From Saccharothrix espanaensis DSM 44229 (lineage in GTDB: Bacteria; Actinomycetota; Actinomycetes; Mycobacteriales; Pseudonocardiaceae): a DNA stretch of 64,000 nt. The notes beneath the pieces are model-generated. The model made no database searches. It worked only from the letters and a program-made list of their open reading frames with translations, and was not told the origin of the DNA. Numbering within the stretch: the first letter of the stretch is position 1; each line of letters begins with the position of its first letter. The position numbers and the translations under genes are program-made. Positions 1 to 9,556 of the stretch are shown in pieces. Location of the stretch: the NCBI RefSeq assembly GCF_000328705.1, contig NC_019673.1:6076001-6140000 (forward strand), read 5' to 3'.

Positions 1-78
1 ATCGGTGAACTCGTCGATCTCGTCGTCCGGGATGCCCCGATCGATCGCCGCGCGGCGGAACTGGTTGTGATGATCCAT
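1..78 (-). CDS. Partial hypothetical protein, N-terminus only
   Basis: Reading leftward from an ATG at 78, 26 codons stay open to the window edge. They begin MDHHNQFRRAAIDRG and continue IPDDEIDEF. No strong ribosome binding site precedes the ATG. The opening resembles the first residues of the DUF1963 protein at 8568 (FRDEALARGIPTGDVERWI), so it may belong to a related small family, but 26 residues cannot prove this. The function is not recognised and the rest of the gene lies outside the window. Confidence 0.4.
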   Translation of the reverse strand, partial: MDHHNQFRRAAIDRGIPDDEIDEFTD

Positions 79-307
79 GGTGCGGGATGATCGCAGACGA
101 CTGGACATCACTCAACCCGGCCCGTGCAAAGCCGGCGCTCCCAGAACCTGTTCAGCCACAAGCACATGCCGACGTTCCGGAAGGCATGGGCCGCAAGCTT
201 CCCACCGCGACCCGACCCGCGTTCGGCCGCGCCGACTCACGCCGTGCAGTTGCCGCGACAGAGGTTCCGGTCGGCTGCCTCGCCGGTTTCGTTGAGAGTG
301 AACGGTG

Positions 308-769
308 CTACGCGCGGTCGAGGGGCAAGGTGCCGGTCACGCCCCTCGCGTTCGCTGTTGCCGCACCGGTAAGGGAGTCGAGCAGGCCGGTGAGCAGACG
401 GCGTTCGTCCGCGCGCAGGCGATCGATGAACGGCACGAGTGCCGCGCGGACCTCTTCTTGGACCTGTTCCGCCAGTTCGCGCCCCGCAGGTGTGATGAAG
501 ACATCGACCGCACGGCGGTCTTCCGCCGACTTGCCCCGTGCGACGAGGCCCCGCCGCTCGGCCCGCTCGACGAGGCCGGACATCGTGGACTTGTCCAGGC
601 CAAGGAACGCCGCCAGCTCGGCCATGCGCGGCCGGCGGTCACGCAGGAGACCGAGCACTCGCAACTGGGTGAGGGACAGGTCGTGCTCGGAGCCGATGCG
701 GGTGAGCACGGCCATCACCCGGAAGGACGTCCGGACCAGAGCGTCCTCGAGCGCAACGTCGGATCTCAT
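308..769 (-). CDS. MarR-family transcriptional regulator
   Basis: A 153-residue winged-helix protein of normal MarR length. The central part reads as the recognition helix and wing: LTQLRVLGLL, then MAELAAFLGLDKSTMSGLVERAERRGLV, then DRRAVDVFITPAG. MarR proteins bind palindromes as dimers and usually release DNA when they bind a phenolic or other small ligand. It is divergent from the FAD monooxygenase at 1007, with an AT-richer shared gap of about 237 bases that holds an inverted repeat. It therefore probably represses itself and that oxygenase. Family assignment is firm; the ligand is unknown. Confidence 0.92.
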   Translation of the reverse strand: MRSDVALEDALVRTSFRVMAVLTRIGSEHDLSLTQLRVLGLLRDRRPRMAELAAFLGLDKSTMSGLVERAERRGLVARGKSAEDRRAVDVFITPAGRELAEQVQEEVRAALVPFIDRLRADERRLLTGLLDSLTGAATANARGVTGTLPLDRA

Positions 770-783
770 GCCCCGATCCTACT

Positions 784-813
784 TGACATAGTTTGTCTTG
801 CCAACCAAACTCA
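784..813. promoter_or_regulatory. Probable divergent promoter and MarR operator
   Basis: AGTTTG (790-795) and CAAACT (806-811) form an inverted repeat with a 10-base spacer. A TTGACA hexamer on the plus strand (784-789) abuts it. On the minus strand TTGAGT (813-808) is followed 17 bases later by CTATGT, a plausible promoter for the MarR gene. Binding at the repeat would block that promoter. The sites are seen; their use is inferred. Confidence 0.45.
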
Positions 814-1006
814 AGGTAGTGGGCAATGCAAACCAAATCTGCGGGGTGCCGTCGCGGTTGCCCACTTCCCCACTCCTGCACGACGTTCGGCCCGTCCCGC
901 GCCTCTGACCCAGGTGACCGAGGCGCGGAACGAGGAGACGGGCGACCCCATCGTTCACGTCCGGCAAGGCACCGGTCCACCAGTCCCACCTGCCCCAAGG
1001 AGAGCC

Positions 1007-2233
1007 ATGCCGCCCAACAGCAACAAGCGTTGCCTCGTCGTCGGTTCCGGCATCAGCGGTCTGGCCACCGCGATCCGCCTGCACCGGATCGGCTGGGAAC
1101 CGGTGATCGTGGAGCGAGCACCCGACCGCCGATCGGGCGGCTACTTCGTCGCCCTCTTCGGCGCCGGTCGGGCCGCCGCGCGACGACTCGGCTTCGATGA
1201 CGCCATCCCCGACCGGGCCGTACGTGACGGCCGGACCTACGTCGTCGACCGGGCCGGCCGCCGCAGACCAGGTCTGGGATTCGGAGACCTCCCCGGTGAC
1301 CAGCGCATGATGCTGCGCGGTGACGTCGAGACCGCCGCGTTCGACGCACTTCCCGACGACCTGGAGATCCGCTTCGCGACCCGGCCCACGAGAATCGAGC
1401 AGGACCAGTCCGGTGTGGACGTGACCCTCGACCACCACGGCGCGACCACCACGGAACGGTTCGCCCTCGTCGTGGGCGCCGACGGCCTGCGCTCCACCGT
1501 CCGGCAACTCGTCTTCGGCCCGCACGAGCACCACCTGCACCGGCTCGGCTACATGATCGCCGCCCTCGCCCTGCCGAACCCGCTCGACGGCGTCCCCGCG
1601 CGCGACGGCATCAGCCTGTTCGAACCAGGCCGCGCGATGTGGCTCTTCCCCTTCGCCGACCGGCCGCACAGCCTGCTCTTCTCCTACCGCACCAACGACG
1701 TCGAACGGCAGTTCACCGGACGGCCCGCCGCCCGGGTCCGCGCCGCCTTCGGCCCGGCACCGGCCGGGCCGCTGCTCGGACCGGCACTGGACGCGCTCGA
1801 CGACACCGGCGAGTTCCTGTTCGACACCGTGGAGCAGACCCGGATGGACACCTGGTCACGCGGCCGGGTGGTCCTGGTCGGCGACTCCGCCTGGTGCGTC
1901 GGCCTCTACGCCGGCATGGGCGTCTCCGCCGGACTGGCCGGAGCCGACCTGCTCGGCACCGTGCTGCACCACCACCCCGGTGACATCCCCGCCGCGCTCA
2001 GGTCCTGGGAAGCCCGACTGCGCCCCCACCTCACCGTCTACCAGCAGGCAGGCGTGAGCGGACAGTCCTTCTTCACACCCGACAACCAACGGCAGATCGC
2101 ACTCCGGCCGATCATCGCGCGCGGCGCCCGACTCCCGCTGGTCGGCGACGCCCTCCGCTTCCTCCAGGCCAACAGCAAGATCAACCGGACAAGGGGACTC
2201 GACATCGCCGGTAACCCCACTGCGGCCGCCTGA
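1007..2233 (+). CDS. FAD-dependent aromatic-type monooxygenase
   Basis: A 408-residue group A flavoprotein hydroxylase (PF01494 type). The start is the ATG at 1007 because AAGGAGA lies just upstream; the frame stays open far leftward only as antisense to the MarR gene. The N-terminal Rossmann motif VVGSGISGLATAI binds FAD. The DG motif (VGADGLRSTVRQ) is near residue 160, and the second FAD-binding GD motif (GRVVLVGDSAWCVG) is near 285. These enzymes use NAD(P)H and O2 to hydroxylate or epoxidise small molecules. Its divergent MarR partner suggests induction by its own substrate, which cannot be read from the sequence. Confidence 0.92.
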   Translation: MPPNSNKRCLVVGSGISGLATAIRLHRIGWEPVIVERAPDRRSGGYFVALFGAGRAAARRLGFDDAIPDRAVRDGRTYVVDRAGRRRPGLGFGDLPGDQRMMLRGDVETAAFDALPDDLEIRFATRPTRIEQDQSGVDVTLDHHGATTTERFALVVGADGLRSTVRQLVFGPHEHHLHRLGYMIAALALPNPLDGVPARDGISLFEPGRAMWLFPFADRPHSLLFSYRTNDVERQFTGRPAARVRAAFGPAPAGPLLGPALDALDDTGEFLFDTVEQTRMDTWSRGRVVLVGDSAWCVGLYAGMGVSAGLAGADLLGTVLHHHPGDIPAALRSWEARLRPHLTVYQQAGVSGQSFFTPDNQRQIALRPIIARGARLPLVGDALRFLQANSKINRTRGLDIAGNPTAAA

Positions 2234-2385
2234 ACGCGCGAGCCGCCGGCAAGAAGCCCGCTTGTCCGGGTGGAGGCCCCGCAATACCGGGCAGTTGGTC
2301 CCAGCACGTTGTCGACAGCCTCCAACTCCGAACCAACGTGGACAGCACGACGTTGTCCTTCTACTCGAATGCAAGGAGAGTCCTC

Positions 2386-3465
2386 ATGTCCGCAATCCGA
2401 ACCAGGCGCCGAGCGGTGGCCTTGGTCGCCGCAGCGGTGACTGTGGCATTCGGTGTGCCGATCGGTTCTTCCGTCCAGGCCGCTCCGTCGGCGGCACCCA
2501 CCGCGAGTCCGGTCACGTCGGGGATTCCGGCCCTGGTCGATCCCGGGGTCGACCTGGGCCGGCACGCGCCGGGACCCCAGCCGACCTGGTTCGACTCGAT
2601 CTACTTCACCAGTTCGGTGCGGGCGAACGGTCAGGAGTTCGGCCTTCAGGTCCACACCCGCATCCTGCCGAACAGGGGCGAGGCCGCGTACCGCTGGACG
2701 TTCTCGGTGATCAACAAGACCACCGGCTGGTACAAGGACCACGCCGTGATGGTCGAGCCGGAGGACTACCGGTGGAGCCAGGGCAAGCTCGACATCCAAG
2801 CGCCGGGACTGAGCTGGACCGGTGACGCCACCCGCCAGTCGGTGCAGGTCCAGACACCCTGGGGATCACTCGACGTCCAACTGTCACCGACCGGCCCCGC
2901 CCTGAACTACGCGTCGACCGGTGTGTTCAACCTGGTCGACGGCGTGCCGAACTACGAGTTCGCGCTCCCGGCGGTGCGGACGTCCGGAACGCTCGTCGTC
3001 GAGGGCAGGAAGCACCAGATCGTGGGGACCTCCTGGCTGGACAGGCAGTGGGGCGAGATGCCCACGTCGCTCGTCCGGTGGACGTGGATGAACCTCGGCA
3101 TGCCCAACGGTGACAAGGTCGCCATCTGGGACACGATCGGCACTGGAACCAGGAACAGCTGGGCGACGGTCCTGCACCCGGACGGCTCCTACCAGGTGGT
3201 CGCCGTCGAACCCCTCGCCCAGGGCGTCTCCCGGCAGTGGACCAGCCCGGCCACCGGCCAGACGTACCCCACCCGGTGGCGCATCCGGATTCCCGCCCTG
3301 CGGTCCGAACTCGACGTGCAGGTCACCGGAAACCCGGACCAGGAGATCGAAACCCCGGACGGTGGCGGCTACCTGGAAGCCACGGCGGCGTTCACCGGCA
3401 GGTACGACGGCAAGAACGTCCGTGGCGAGAACTACGTCGAGATGACCGGCGAGTGGAAACCCTGA
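2386..3465 (+). CDS. Secreted lipocalin-like protein (AttH/CrtC superfamily)
   Basis: A 359-residue protein with a Sec signal peptide (RTRRRAVALVAAAVTVAFG, cleavage probably after VQA near residue 32). GCAAGGAGAG precedes the ATG at 2386. The mature part shows the pattern of the carotenoid 1,2-hydratase / AttH lipocalin-like superfamily: a first half with repeated beta strands and the hallmark GTSWLDRQWGEM around residue 225. Members are twin-lipocalin folds, some of them hydratases or proteins acting on hydrophobic substrates. It follows the FAD monooxygenase by about 150 bases and could be in the same transcript. The substrate is unknown. Confidence 0.75.
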   Translation: MSAIRTRRRAVALVAAAVTVAFGVPIGSSVQAAPSAAPTASPVTSGIPALVDPGVDLGRHAPGPQPTWFDSIYFTSSVRANGQEFGLQVHTRILPNRGEAAYRWTFSVINKTTGWYKDHAVMVEPEDYRWSQGKLDIQAPGLSWTGDATRQSVQVQTPWGSLDVQLSPTGPALNYASTGVFNLVDGVPNYEFALPAVRTSGTLVVEGRKHQIVGTSWLDRQWGEMPTSLVRWTWMNLGMPNGDKVAIWDTIGTGTRNSWATVLHPDGSYQVVAVEPLAQGVSRQWTSPATGQTYPTRWRIRIPALRSELDVQVTGNPDQEIETPDGGGYLEATAAFTGRYDGKNVRGENYVEMTGEWKP

Positions 3466-3663
3466 TCACCACCGAAGCCATTCGCAACTGACACGAACCC
3501 AGGCGCACTCTCCGGAGTCGCAGATCGGCCTGGTAGTAGGCGGCTCGTTCGGCGTGGCGGGTAAGCAGGTCCCGCAACTGCCGAAGCGGTCGGAGCAACG
3601 GTTTCACACCGGCAGCCCGGTGGTGAAGTCACGTTTCGGGCTGTCCGCGCCCGAGTAGTGCCC

Positions 3664-3692
3664 GTGGGGGCGGGATTTCGTCCCGTCCCCAC
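3664..3692. terminator. Hairpin, probable terminator
   Basis: GTGGGGGCGGGA (3664-3675) pairs with TCCCGTCCCCAC (3681-3692) across a TTTCG loop, with one G-U wobble. It lies about 200 bases after the lipocalin-like gene and 157 before the next start. There is no T-tract, as is usual in actinomycetes. The surrounding gap, 3466-3848, holds no gene I can support. Confidence 0.5.
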
Positions 3693-3848
3693 GTGGGCAC
3701 GCCCAGTCGACCGCAGGTCGGTGTCCCCCGTGAGGACTACAGAGAAGTGTCCACACCAAGGGGATTCGTGGTGCCGCTCTCCCTCATAGGTTTGCCAACG
3801 ACGGCGTCAGTGCGTCACGGCACGCCGAGAACTTGGAGGGCAAGGGCG

Positions 3849-5444
3849 TTGAAGACAGTGCAACGGTCAGCGGGAGCCGGTATTCCCCGCAGGTTCACCG
3901 GGGTGGTGATCGCGGTGGCGCTCGCCGTCGCGGCGGCGGCTTGTGGCGCCGACCCGGAAGGAAACGCGCCGAGCGAGGACCCACCACCGGTCGCCGCCGA
4001 GGTGGCCGCCACGCCGCGCATCACATGGGGCACATGCCCGGCGTTGGCCGAGGGGGCCAGCCGCGACCCGCGGCTCACCTGCGGAACGGTGGAGGTTCCG
4101 CTCGACTACCGGAACCCCCGTGGCGAGAAGATCGAGGTGGCCGTCTCGAAGCTGCCGACAGCGAAGTCCGGCGACCGCCGCGGTGTTCTGCTGCTGAACC
4201 CGGGCGGGCCGGCGTTGGCCGGCCTGGACACGCCGGGGGTGGTGGCGCCGACTCTGCCGCCGTCGGTGGTGGCGGCCTACGACCTGATCGGCTTCGACCC
4301 GCGCGGGGTCCAGCACAGCACCCCGCAGAGCTGTGGTCTGGACGACCCTTCTCTCGCCGGCCTTTTCCCGTACCCGGCCGCGGACGGCTCGATCACCGCG
4401 AACGTCGACCACGCCCGCACCGACGCCGAACGGTGCGCGACGAGCGCCGGCGAGAAGCTCCGGTACTTCACCACCGCCAACACCGCCCGCGACATGGACC
4501 GCATCCGCGCGGCACTCGGCGAGGAGAAGATCTCCTACTGGGGCCAGTCCTACGGCACCTACCTCGGCACCGTCTACGCGTCACTGTTCCCCGATCGCGC
4601 CGACCGGGTGGTCCTCGAAGGCAACGTCGACCCCACCAAGGTCTGGGCCGGCGCGAAGGACAACTGGGGCAAGGCCATGTCGGAACGCTTCCCCGACGCG
4701 GCAAAGGTCGCCGCGGCGCAGCACGCCACGCTCCGGCTGGGCGGCACCGTCGACGAGGTGACCCGGACCTACCTCGCACTCGCCGACCGCCTCGACCGCA
4801 CTCCCGCGCCCGTCCCCGGCACCCCATTGGCCCTGACGGGAGCGATGCTGCGCACCGTCACCTACAGCCTTCTGCTGCACAACGACACCCTCCCAGTGCT
4901 CGCCCAGTTCTGGAAAGCCGCCGCCGGACTGGCCGACGGCACCCCCACCGAGGCGGACCGCCAGGTGCTGCAACAGGTGTTCACCGCGCCACCGCCGACC
5001 CCGGGCGTGCCGGCCGACAACCAGGCCACCATGTTCCTGGCACTGACCTGCGGCGACGCGCAGTGGCCCAACGACGTCGACCAGTACGCCCGCCGCACCG
5101 CCGAGGACCGCGCGGCCTGGCCGCTCACCGCGGGGATGCCCGCCAACATCTGGCCGTGCGCGTTCTGGCCGAAACCGATCGAAAAGCCCGTCCGCGTGAC
5201 CGACAAGGGACCGCGCAACACGCTGATCCTCCAGAACCGCAGGGACAACGCCACCCCGTGGGAGGACGGCCTCGGGCTCTACAAGGTCCTCGGCGAACGA
5301 GCCGCGTTCGTCGGCGCGGAACACGGCGGGCACTACGTCTACAACCAGGGCTCGACGTGCGTGGACGAGGCGACGGTGACGTTCCTGACCACCGGCCGGT
5401 TGCCGGACAAGAAGCTCCACTGCACCGACATCACCCCGCAGTGA
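3849..5444 (+). CDS. Secreted TAP-family alpha/beta hydrolase (tripeptidyl aminopeptidase-like lipoprotein)
   Basis: About 531 residues from a TTG start at 3849, chosen because GGAGGG sits 8 bases upstream and the next residues form a signal peptide ending in the lipobox AAAC (Cys near residue 33). The alpha/beta hydrolase core carries the oxyanion loop LLNPGGPALAG, the nucleophile elbow GQSYG near residue 238, and a C-terminal TAP-like lid and His region (GGHYVYNQGSTC). The length and layout match the Streptomyces Tap/SlpD/SlpE exported aminopeptidases, which release tripeptides from protein N-termini. A membrane-anchored exopeptidase role is inferred from the family. Confidence 0.88.
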   Translation: MKTVQRSAGAGIPRRFTGVVIAVALAVAAAACGADPEGNAPSEDPPPVAAEVAATPRITWGTCPALAEGASRDPRLTCGTVEVPLDYRNPRGEKIEVAVSKLPTAKSGDRRGVLLLNPGGPALAGLDTPGVVAPTLPPSVVAAYDLIGFDPRGVQHSTPQSCGLDDPSLAGLFPYPAADGSITANVDHARTDAERCATSAGEKLRYFTTANTARDMDRIRAALGEEKISYWGQSYGTYLGTVYASLFPDRADRVVLEGNVDPTKVWAGAKDNWGKAMSERFPDAAKVAAAQHATLRLGGTVDEVTRTYLALADRLDRTPAPVPGTPLALTGAMLRTVTYSLLLHNDTLPVLAQFWKAAAGLADGTPTEADRQVLQQVFTAPPPTPGVPADNQATMFLALTCGDAQWPNDVDQYARRTAEDRAAWPLTAGMPANIWPCAFWPKPIEKPVRVTDKGPRNTLILQNRRDNATPWEDGLGLYKVLGERAAFVGAEHGGHYVYNQGSTCVDEATVTFLTTGRLPDKKLHCTDITPQ

Positions 5445-5638
5445 CCACGATTGCCGGCGGCAATTGTAGGTAGACGGGGAACTCCTGGTGGCGGGCTGGA
5501 TGCCGTGACACCCGAAGGTATGGCCTGTTGTCCCCCTTGAGAGCTACACGGGTTGTTGTTCCCAGCGGGATTCCACGGTTGGGCCGGATGCCTAATCTCC
5601 CTGTCAAACGAAGAGCGCATCGCAGAGAGGACGAGGAA

Positions 5639-6487
5639 ATGGTTCGTTTGAAGGAAGTCGGGCAGCTACGCAGGTATCGGTTCCCCCTGCTGCTGGTCAC
5701 GTTCACCGTCGTGATGCTGGCGAACGCGGTCATCATGCAGCTGGTGTCGCCCATCGCGCTGCTCGCCCTGCCGGTGGGGGCCGTCTCCGTTCTCGTTGTC
5801 TTGGCCGGTTATCGCAAGCTGTCGCAGGTCGTGGAGCAGCGGGCGGACATCCCGGAGCTCGCCACGCCGCGGATGTGGTCACAGCTGCGGCGTGGGGCGT
5901 TGCTCGGGTCCGGGCTGTTCGTCCTGTTGATCCTGCTGATCGGGATGTTCGGTGGCTGGCAGGACATGTCGTGGGGCTCGATCTGGGGCTGCCTCGGCAC
6001 TGCCGGGCTGGTGGCGAGCGTCGCGGTCACCGAAGAGGTGCTGTTCCGCGGCGTGCTCTTCCGGATCATGGAAGAACGCACCGGGACGGTGATCGCGCTG
6101 CTCGTGTCGTCGCTGATCTTCGGTCTGGCGCACTCGATCAACGCCGAAGCGACGCTCTGGGGCGTGTTGTCGATCGCCCTGACGGGCGGGTTGCTGACGA
6201 CCGCCGCCTACGTCACGACCCGTTCGCTGTGGCTGTCGATCGGTCTGCACTTCGCCTGGAACTTCACCCACGCCGGCATCTTCGGCGTCGCGTTGTCCGG
6301 CTCGGCCGAGGTGCCGCACGGGCTGTTGCAGACCACGCTGTCCGGTCCTGCCGTGGTGACCGGTGGCACCTTCGGGCCTGAGGCGAGCCTGATCGCGCTG
6401 CTGGTCTGCGTTGTGCCCAGCGTCGCCCTGCTGCGCCGCGCCGCCCGCACCGGCCAGATCAAGCCGCGTGTCAAAGCCGGGGCCTGA
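5639..6487 (+). CDS. CPBP-family intramembrane glutamic protease
   Basis: A 282-residue membrane protein with about eight hydrophobic segments. The ATG at 5639 is preceded by GAGGACGAGGA. All three CPBP/Abi motifs are present: EEVLFRG (residues about 135-141), FGLAHSIN (about 160) and HFAWNF (about 204). These proteins include CAAX prenyl proteases and bacteriocin self-immunity or regulated-proteolysis enzymes. The gene sits 16 bases before a histidine kinase and its response regulator, so a role in processing or modulating that signalling system is reasonable but unproven. Confidence 0.9.
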   Translation: MVRLKEVGQLRRYRFPLLLVTFTVVMLANAVIMQLVSPIALLALPVGAVSVLVVLAGYRKLSQVVEQRADIPELATPRMWSQLRRGALLGSGLFVLLILLIGMFGGWQDMSWGSIWGCLGTAGLVASVAVTEEVLFRGVLFRIMEERTGTVIALLVSSLIFGLAHSINAEATLWGVLSIALTGGLLTTAAYVTTRSLWLSIGLHFAWNFTHAGIFGVALSGSAEVPHGLLQTTLSGPAVVTGGTFGPEASLIALLVCVVPSVALLRRAARTGQIKPRVKAGA

Positions 6488-6503
6488 CCAGTACGCTCGC
6501 GCG

Positions 6504-7652
6504 ATGCTCCTCGGGTGGCAAAGACTAACGCCGTCTACTAAGGACAGTGCGCTCGCACTGGTCCTCACGGCCCTGGCGTTCGTACCGACCGTGTCCACCA
6601 TCGGCCCCCAGCTCGGGGACTTGCCGAGACGCCCGGTCGACGCGCTCGCGTTCGTGCTGGTCATCGCCCAAGCTGCGCCGCTCGCGATCAGACGACGCAT
6701 GCCGGCGGGCTGTCTGGCGGTCATCGGTACCGCCTTCGCGCTGCACCAGTCGTTCGGCTACCCGGACACCATCGCCGGCATCGGGCTCTACCTGGCGCTC
6801 TTCGCCGTCGGAGCGCACCAGGTGGGGTACCGCCGCGTCATCGCGGCGATGGCGACCGCGGGCTACAGCGGGTTGGCGATCACGTTGCACCTGCTGGGCT
6901 CGCCCAGTCAGCTTCAAGTGTTCGTCGTCTTCTACCTGAGTCTGGTGGTGATGTGGATGGCCGGGACCGCGATGCGCCGGTGGCGGGCCGAGGAGGCGGA
7001 GAACCGTCGGCTGAGTGTCGAGGTGGCGACCGCCGGAGAGCGGGCCCGCATCGCGCGGGACCTGCACGATGTGGTGACCCACCACGTGACGGCGATGGTC
7101 GTCCAAGCGGACGCGGCACAGTTCTTGCTCGACGGGGCACCGGAAGAGGTGGGGCGAGGGCTCGACGCCATCAGCGTCACGGGCCGCCGGGCGTTGACGG
7201 ACCTGCGTCACCTGCTCGACGTGCTCGAGGCGACGGGTGACTCGGCGAGGGCCGACCGGTCGCCGACCCTGGGCCGGGTCGGCGACCTGGTCGAGCAGGC
7301 CCGGCTCTCCGGCCAGCCGGTCGAGCTGACCAGGCGGGGCGACCAGCGTGAGCACGCCGTCGACGTCGAATTGGCGGCGTACCGGGTGGTGCAGGAGGCG
7401 CTGACCAACGCGTTGAAGCACGCGGCGGGACACCTGACCCGGGTCGAGATCGACGATCACGACGACCGGATCGAGATCGAGGTCACGACGGACGGGATCT
7501 CCGCGGGCACGCCCGCGATCGGGTCGGGTGGGCGCGGCCTGAGCGGGCTGCGGGAGCGGGTACGGATGCTAGATGGTGAACTGGTGGCCGGGGCCCGGCC
7601 CGAAGGCGGGTTCCGGGTGCACGCTCTCATCCCGTCACGGAGGCAGGCATGA
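6504..7652 (+). CDS. DesK/NarX-type sensor histidine kinase
   Basis: A 382-residue membrane kinase. Four to five hydrophobic segments fill the first 160 residues. The HisKA_3 box ERARIARDLHDVVTHH has the phospho-acceptor His near residue 189. The HATPase part has AYRVVQEALTNALKHA (N box) and GGRGLSGLRERV (G box). The start at 6504 follows the CPBP gene by 16 bases. The stop overlaps the regulator start (ATGA), so kinase and regulator are translationally coupled. There is no extracytoplasmic sensor loop, as in intramembrane-sensing kinases of the DesK/LiaS group, which often sense membrane stress. Confidence 0.93.
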   Translation: MLLGWQRLTPSTKDSALALVLTALAFVPTVSTIGPQLGDLPRRPVDALAFVLVIAQAAPLAIRRRMPAGCLAVIGTAFALHQSFGYPDTIAGIGLYLALFAVGAHQVGYRRVIAAMATAGYSGLAITLHLLGSPSQLQVFVVFYLSLVVMWMAGTAMRRWRAEEAENRRLSVEVATAGERARIARDLHDVVTHHVTAMVVQADAAQFLLDGAPEEVGRGLDAISVTGRRALTDLRHLLDVLEATGDSARADRSPTLGRVGDLVEQARLSGQPVELTRRGDQREHAVDVELAAYRVVQEALTNALKHAAGHLTRVEIDDHDDRIEIEVTTDGISAGTPAIGSGGRGLSGLRERVRMLDGELVAGARPEGGFRVHALIPSRRQA

Positions 7653-8323
7653 CCATCCGGGTTCTGGTGTGCGAGGACCAGGAACTGGTGCGCGCCGGGT
7701 ACAACACAATCTTCTCGGCGCAACCGGACATGGAGGTCGTCGGCGAGGCGGCGGACGGCAGGCGGGCCGTCGAGGAGGCGCTGCGGCTGCGCCCGGACGT
7801 CGTGGTGATGGACATCCGCATGCCCATCCTCGACGGTATCGAGGCCACTCGCCGGCTGGCCGGGCCCGGTGTGGGGACCCCGGCGAAAGTGTTGATGGTC
7901 ACCACGTTCAACGTCGACGAGTACGTCTACGAGGCGCTCAAGGCCGGTGCCAGCGGGTTCCTGCTCAAGGACGCGCCACCGGCGGAACTGATCAAGGGCG
8001 TGCGCACTGTCGCCGCCGGGGAATCGCTGGTGGCGCCGGCCGTCACCCGAGCGTTGATCGGCCACTTCGCCGAGCGCCTGCGCCCCACCGACACCACCCA
8101 CCCGGCCCGGGAGCACGTCCGGCAGACCCTCGCTCGCCGGGAACTCGAAGTGCTCGTGCAGATCGCCGCCGGCCTGTCGAATGCGGAGATCGCCGAAAAG
8201 CTGTGCATCACCACGGAAACCGTGAAGACCTACGTCTCCCGAATCCTGACCAAACTCGACCTGCGTGATCGCGTGCAGGCGGTGGTCCTCGCCTACCGGG
8301 TAGGACTGGTCGTCGCCGAGTGA
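7649..8323 (+). CDS. NarL/LuxR-family response regulator
   Basis: A 224-residue regulator. The receiver domain (residues 1-120) has the acidic pair (VCEDQ), the phospho-acceptor Asp in VVVMDIRMP (residue about 55) and the conserved Lys in LLKDAPP. The LuxR-type HTH is at residues 165-215 (LARRELEVLVQIAAGLSNAEIAEKL). Its ATG overlaps the kinase stop. It is the partner of the kinase at 6504 and the CPBP protease is in the same operon. Target genes are not evident. Confidence 0.95.
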   Translation: MTIRVLVCEDQELVRAGYNTIFSAQPDMEVVGEAADGRRAVEEALRLRPDVVVMDIRMPILDGIEATRRLAGPGVGTPAKVLMVTTFNVDEYVYEALKAGASGFLLKDAPPAELIKGVRTVAAGESLVAPAVTRALIGHFAERLRPTDTTHPAREHVRQTLARRELEVLVQIAAGLSNAEIAEKLCITTETVKTYVSRILTKLDLRDRVQAVVLAYRVGLVVAE

Positions 8324-8567
8324 CGCCCGTGCACTTCGAGCCGGCAGTAGAACGTCAGCTCGCACCAACCTGGGCCCGTGCCTGCCGAACTTCCGTCCAT
8401 TCAGGGCGGAAACGACACGGTGCCCCTCCGCAGAGCTGGTCACGGACTCGCCGGGTGCGGACGCGTCGGAAAGGGACTCGGCCCTGAAAGCTCCTTGTCC
8501 CGCCCGAAAGGGCAGAGCCGTCGACCGAACCTCGTCTCGGTCCGGTGATCGCGGCTAAGGTCGCCGC

Positions 8568-9413
8568 GTGATCGCAGACATCCTCGGCCCGTTCCGCGAC
8601 GAGGCGCTCGCACGAGGTATCCCGACCGGCGACGTCGAGCGGTGGATCAGCATCGCCCGCCCGTGCGCGACCTTGACGCCGTCCGCGAACGGGCCGGTCG
8701 TGGCCCGCTTCGGTGGCCCCCTGATGCTCCCCGCCGACGCCCCGGACCCGTGGTTCCCCCTCGTCGCCACCATCGACTGCGAGGCCCTGCCCCCGGACGC
8801 CACGGACCTCCCCCTCCCCCCTGACGGTCGACTGCTGTTGTTCGCCTTTCCCCTGGCGGACGATCCCGGCGTGGCATCGGCCGGTGAAGCGCTCCACATC
8901 CCCGCCGGCACGACAGTCGAGGAACGAGAGAACAACCCGTACTTCTACGGCGAAGTCCCGGACTACGACCAGGTCTGCCGAGCGTTCCCCCAGGGCGAGC
9001 TGCGCCTGACCACGAACGTCTCCCTGCCGCACTCCGGGATCAAGGACATCCCCGAGCCGCCGTACTCCGTGCCACTGCCCGGCCACCCGCGCTCCGAGGA
9101 ACTGGTCGCGGTGTGGTGGGAAACCCGAGGCAAGATCGCCTCCGACGGCCCGCTCCAGATCGGCGGCTACGGCACGGACGAGTCCGGACTGGACCCCGTC
9201 ACCTCCGCCGCGGAGTCCGCGGCGGAAGCCGAACGAGCGGGCCACCGGCCGGCGGCAGAGCCACCCGGCACCGACGACTGGGTGCTAATCGCCGACTGGT
9301 ACCCCGACATCCGAGGCTTGGAAGGCACCACCGTCCACTGGACGATTCCGCGAGCCGACCTGGCCGCACGACGCTTCGAACGAACGCACGTCACCACGTA
9401 CTGGAACCCCTGA
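8568..9413 (+). CDS. DUF1963 (YwqG-like) protein
   Basis: A 281-residue cytoplasmic protein from a GTG start; only a weak AAGG lies upstream. The pattern fits DUF1963: a helical first 40 residues, then MLPADAPDPWFPLVATIDCEAL (beta strands lining the YwqG fold), RLLLFAFPL, and a C-terminal DWVLIADWYPDI segment. DUF1963 proteins are widespread and of unknown function, often encoded near toxin-immunity or SMI1/KNR4-type genes. The gap of 244 bases before it shows nothing I can name. Confidence 0.75.
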   Translation: MIADILGPFRDEALARGIPTGDVERWISIARPCATLTPSANGPVVARFGGPLMLPADAPDPWFPLVATIDCEALPPDATDLPLPPDGRLLLFAFPLADDPGVASAGEALHIPAGTTVEERENNPYFYGEVPDYDQVCRAFPQGELRLTTNVSLPHSGIKDIPEPPYSVPLPGHPRSEELVAVWWETRGKIASDGPLQIGGYGTDESGLDPVTSAAESAAEAERAGHRPAAEPPGTDDWVLIADWYPDIRGLEGTTVHWTIPRADLAARRFERTHVTTYWNP

Positions 9414-9556
9414 GACCGCAGTGACCGCAGTGCCACGCTGAGACACCATCCGAAGAACTCGGTTGCATCGTGCTGCGGACCGCCGACCCGATAGCGCGTG
9501 GCCACTCGTTCGACCATGAATGCACTCCCGCGGATACCGTCACCCCGCGATGGCGG

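Noticed and set aside
3392..3692. Short minus-strand frames after the lipocalin-like gene (for example one beginning MKPLLRPLRQLRDLLTRHAE)
   Set aside because: The frames overlap the end of a convincing gene, lack a ribosome binding site and match no family I know. The region is better explained as a spacer with a terminator hairpin.
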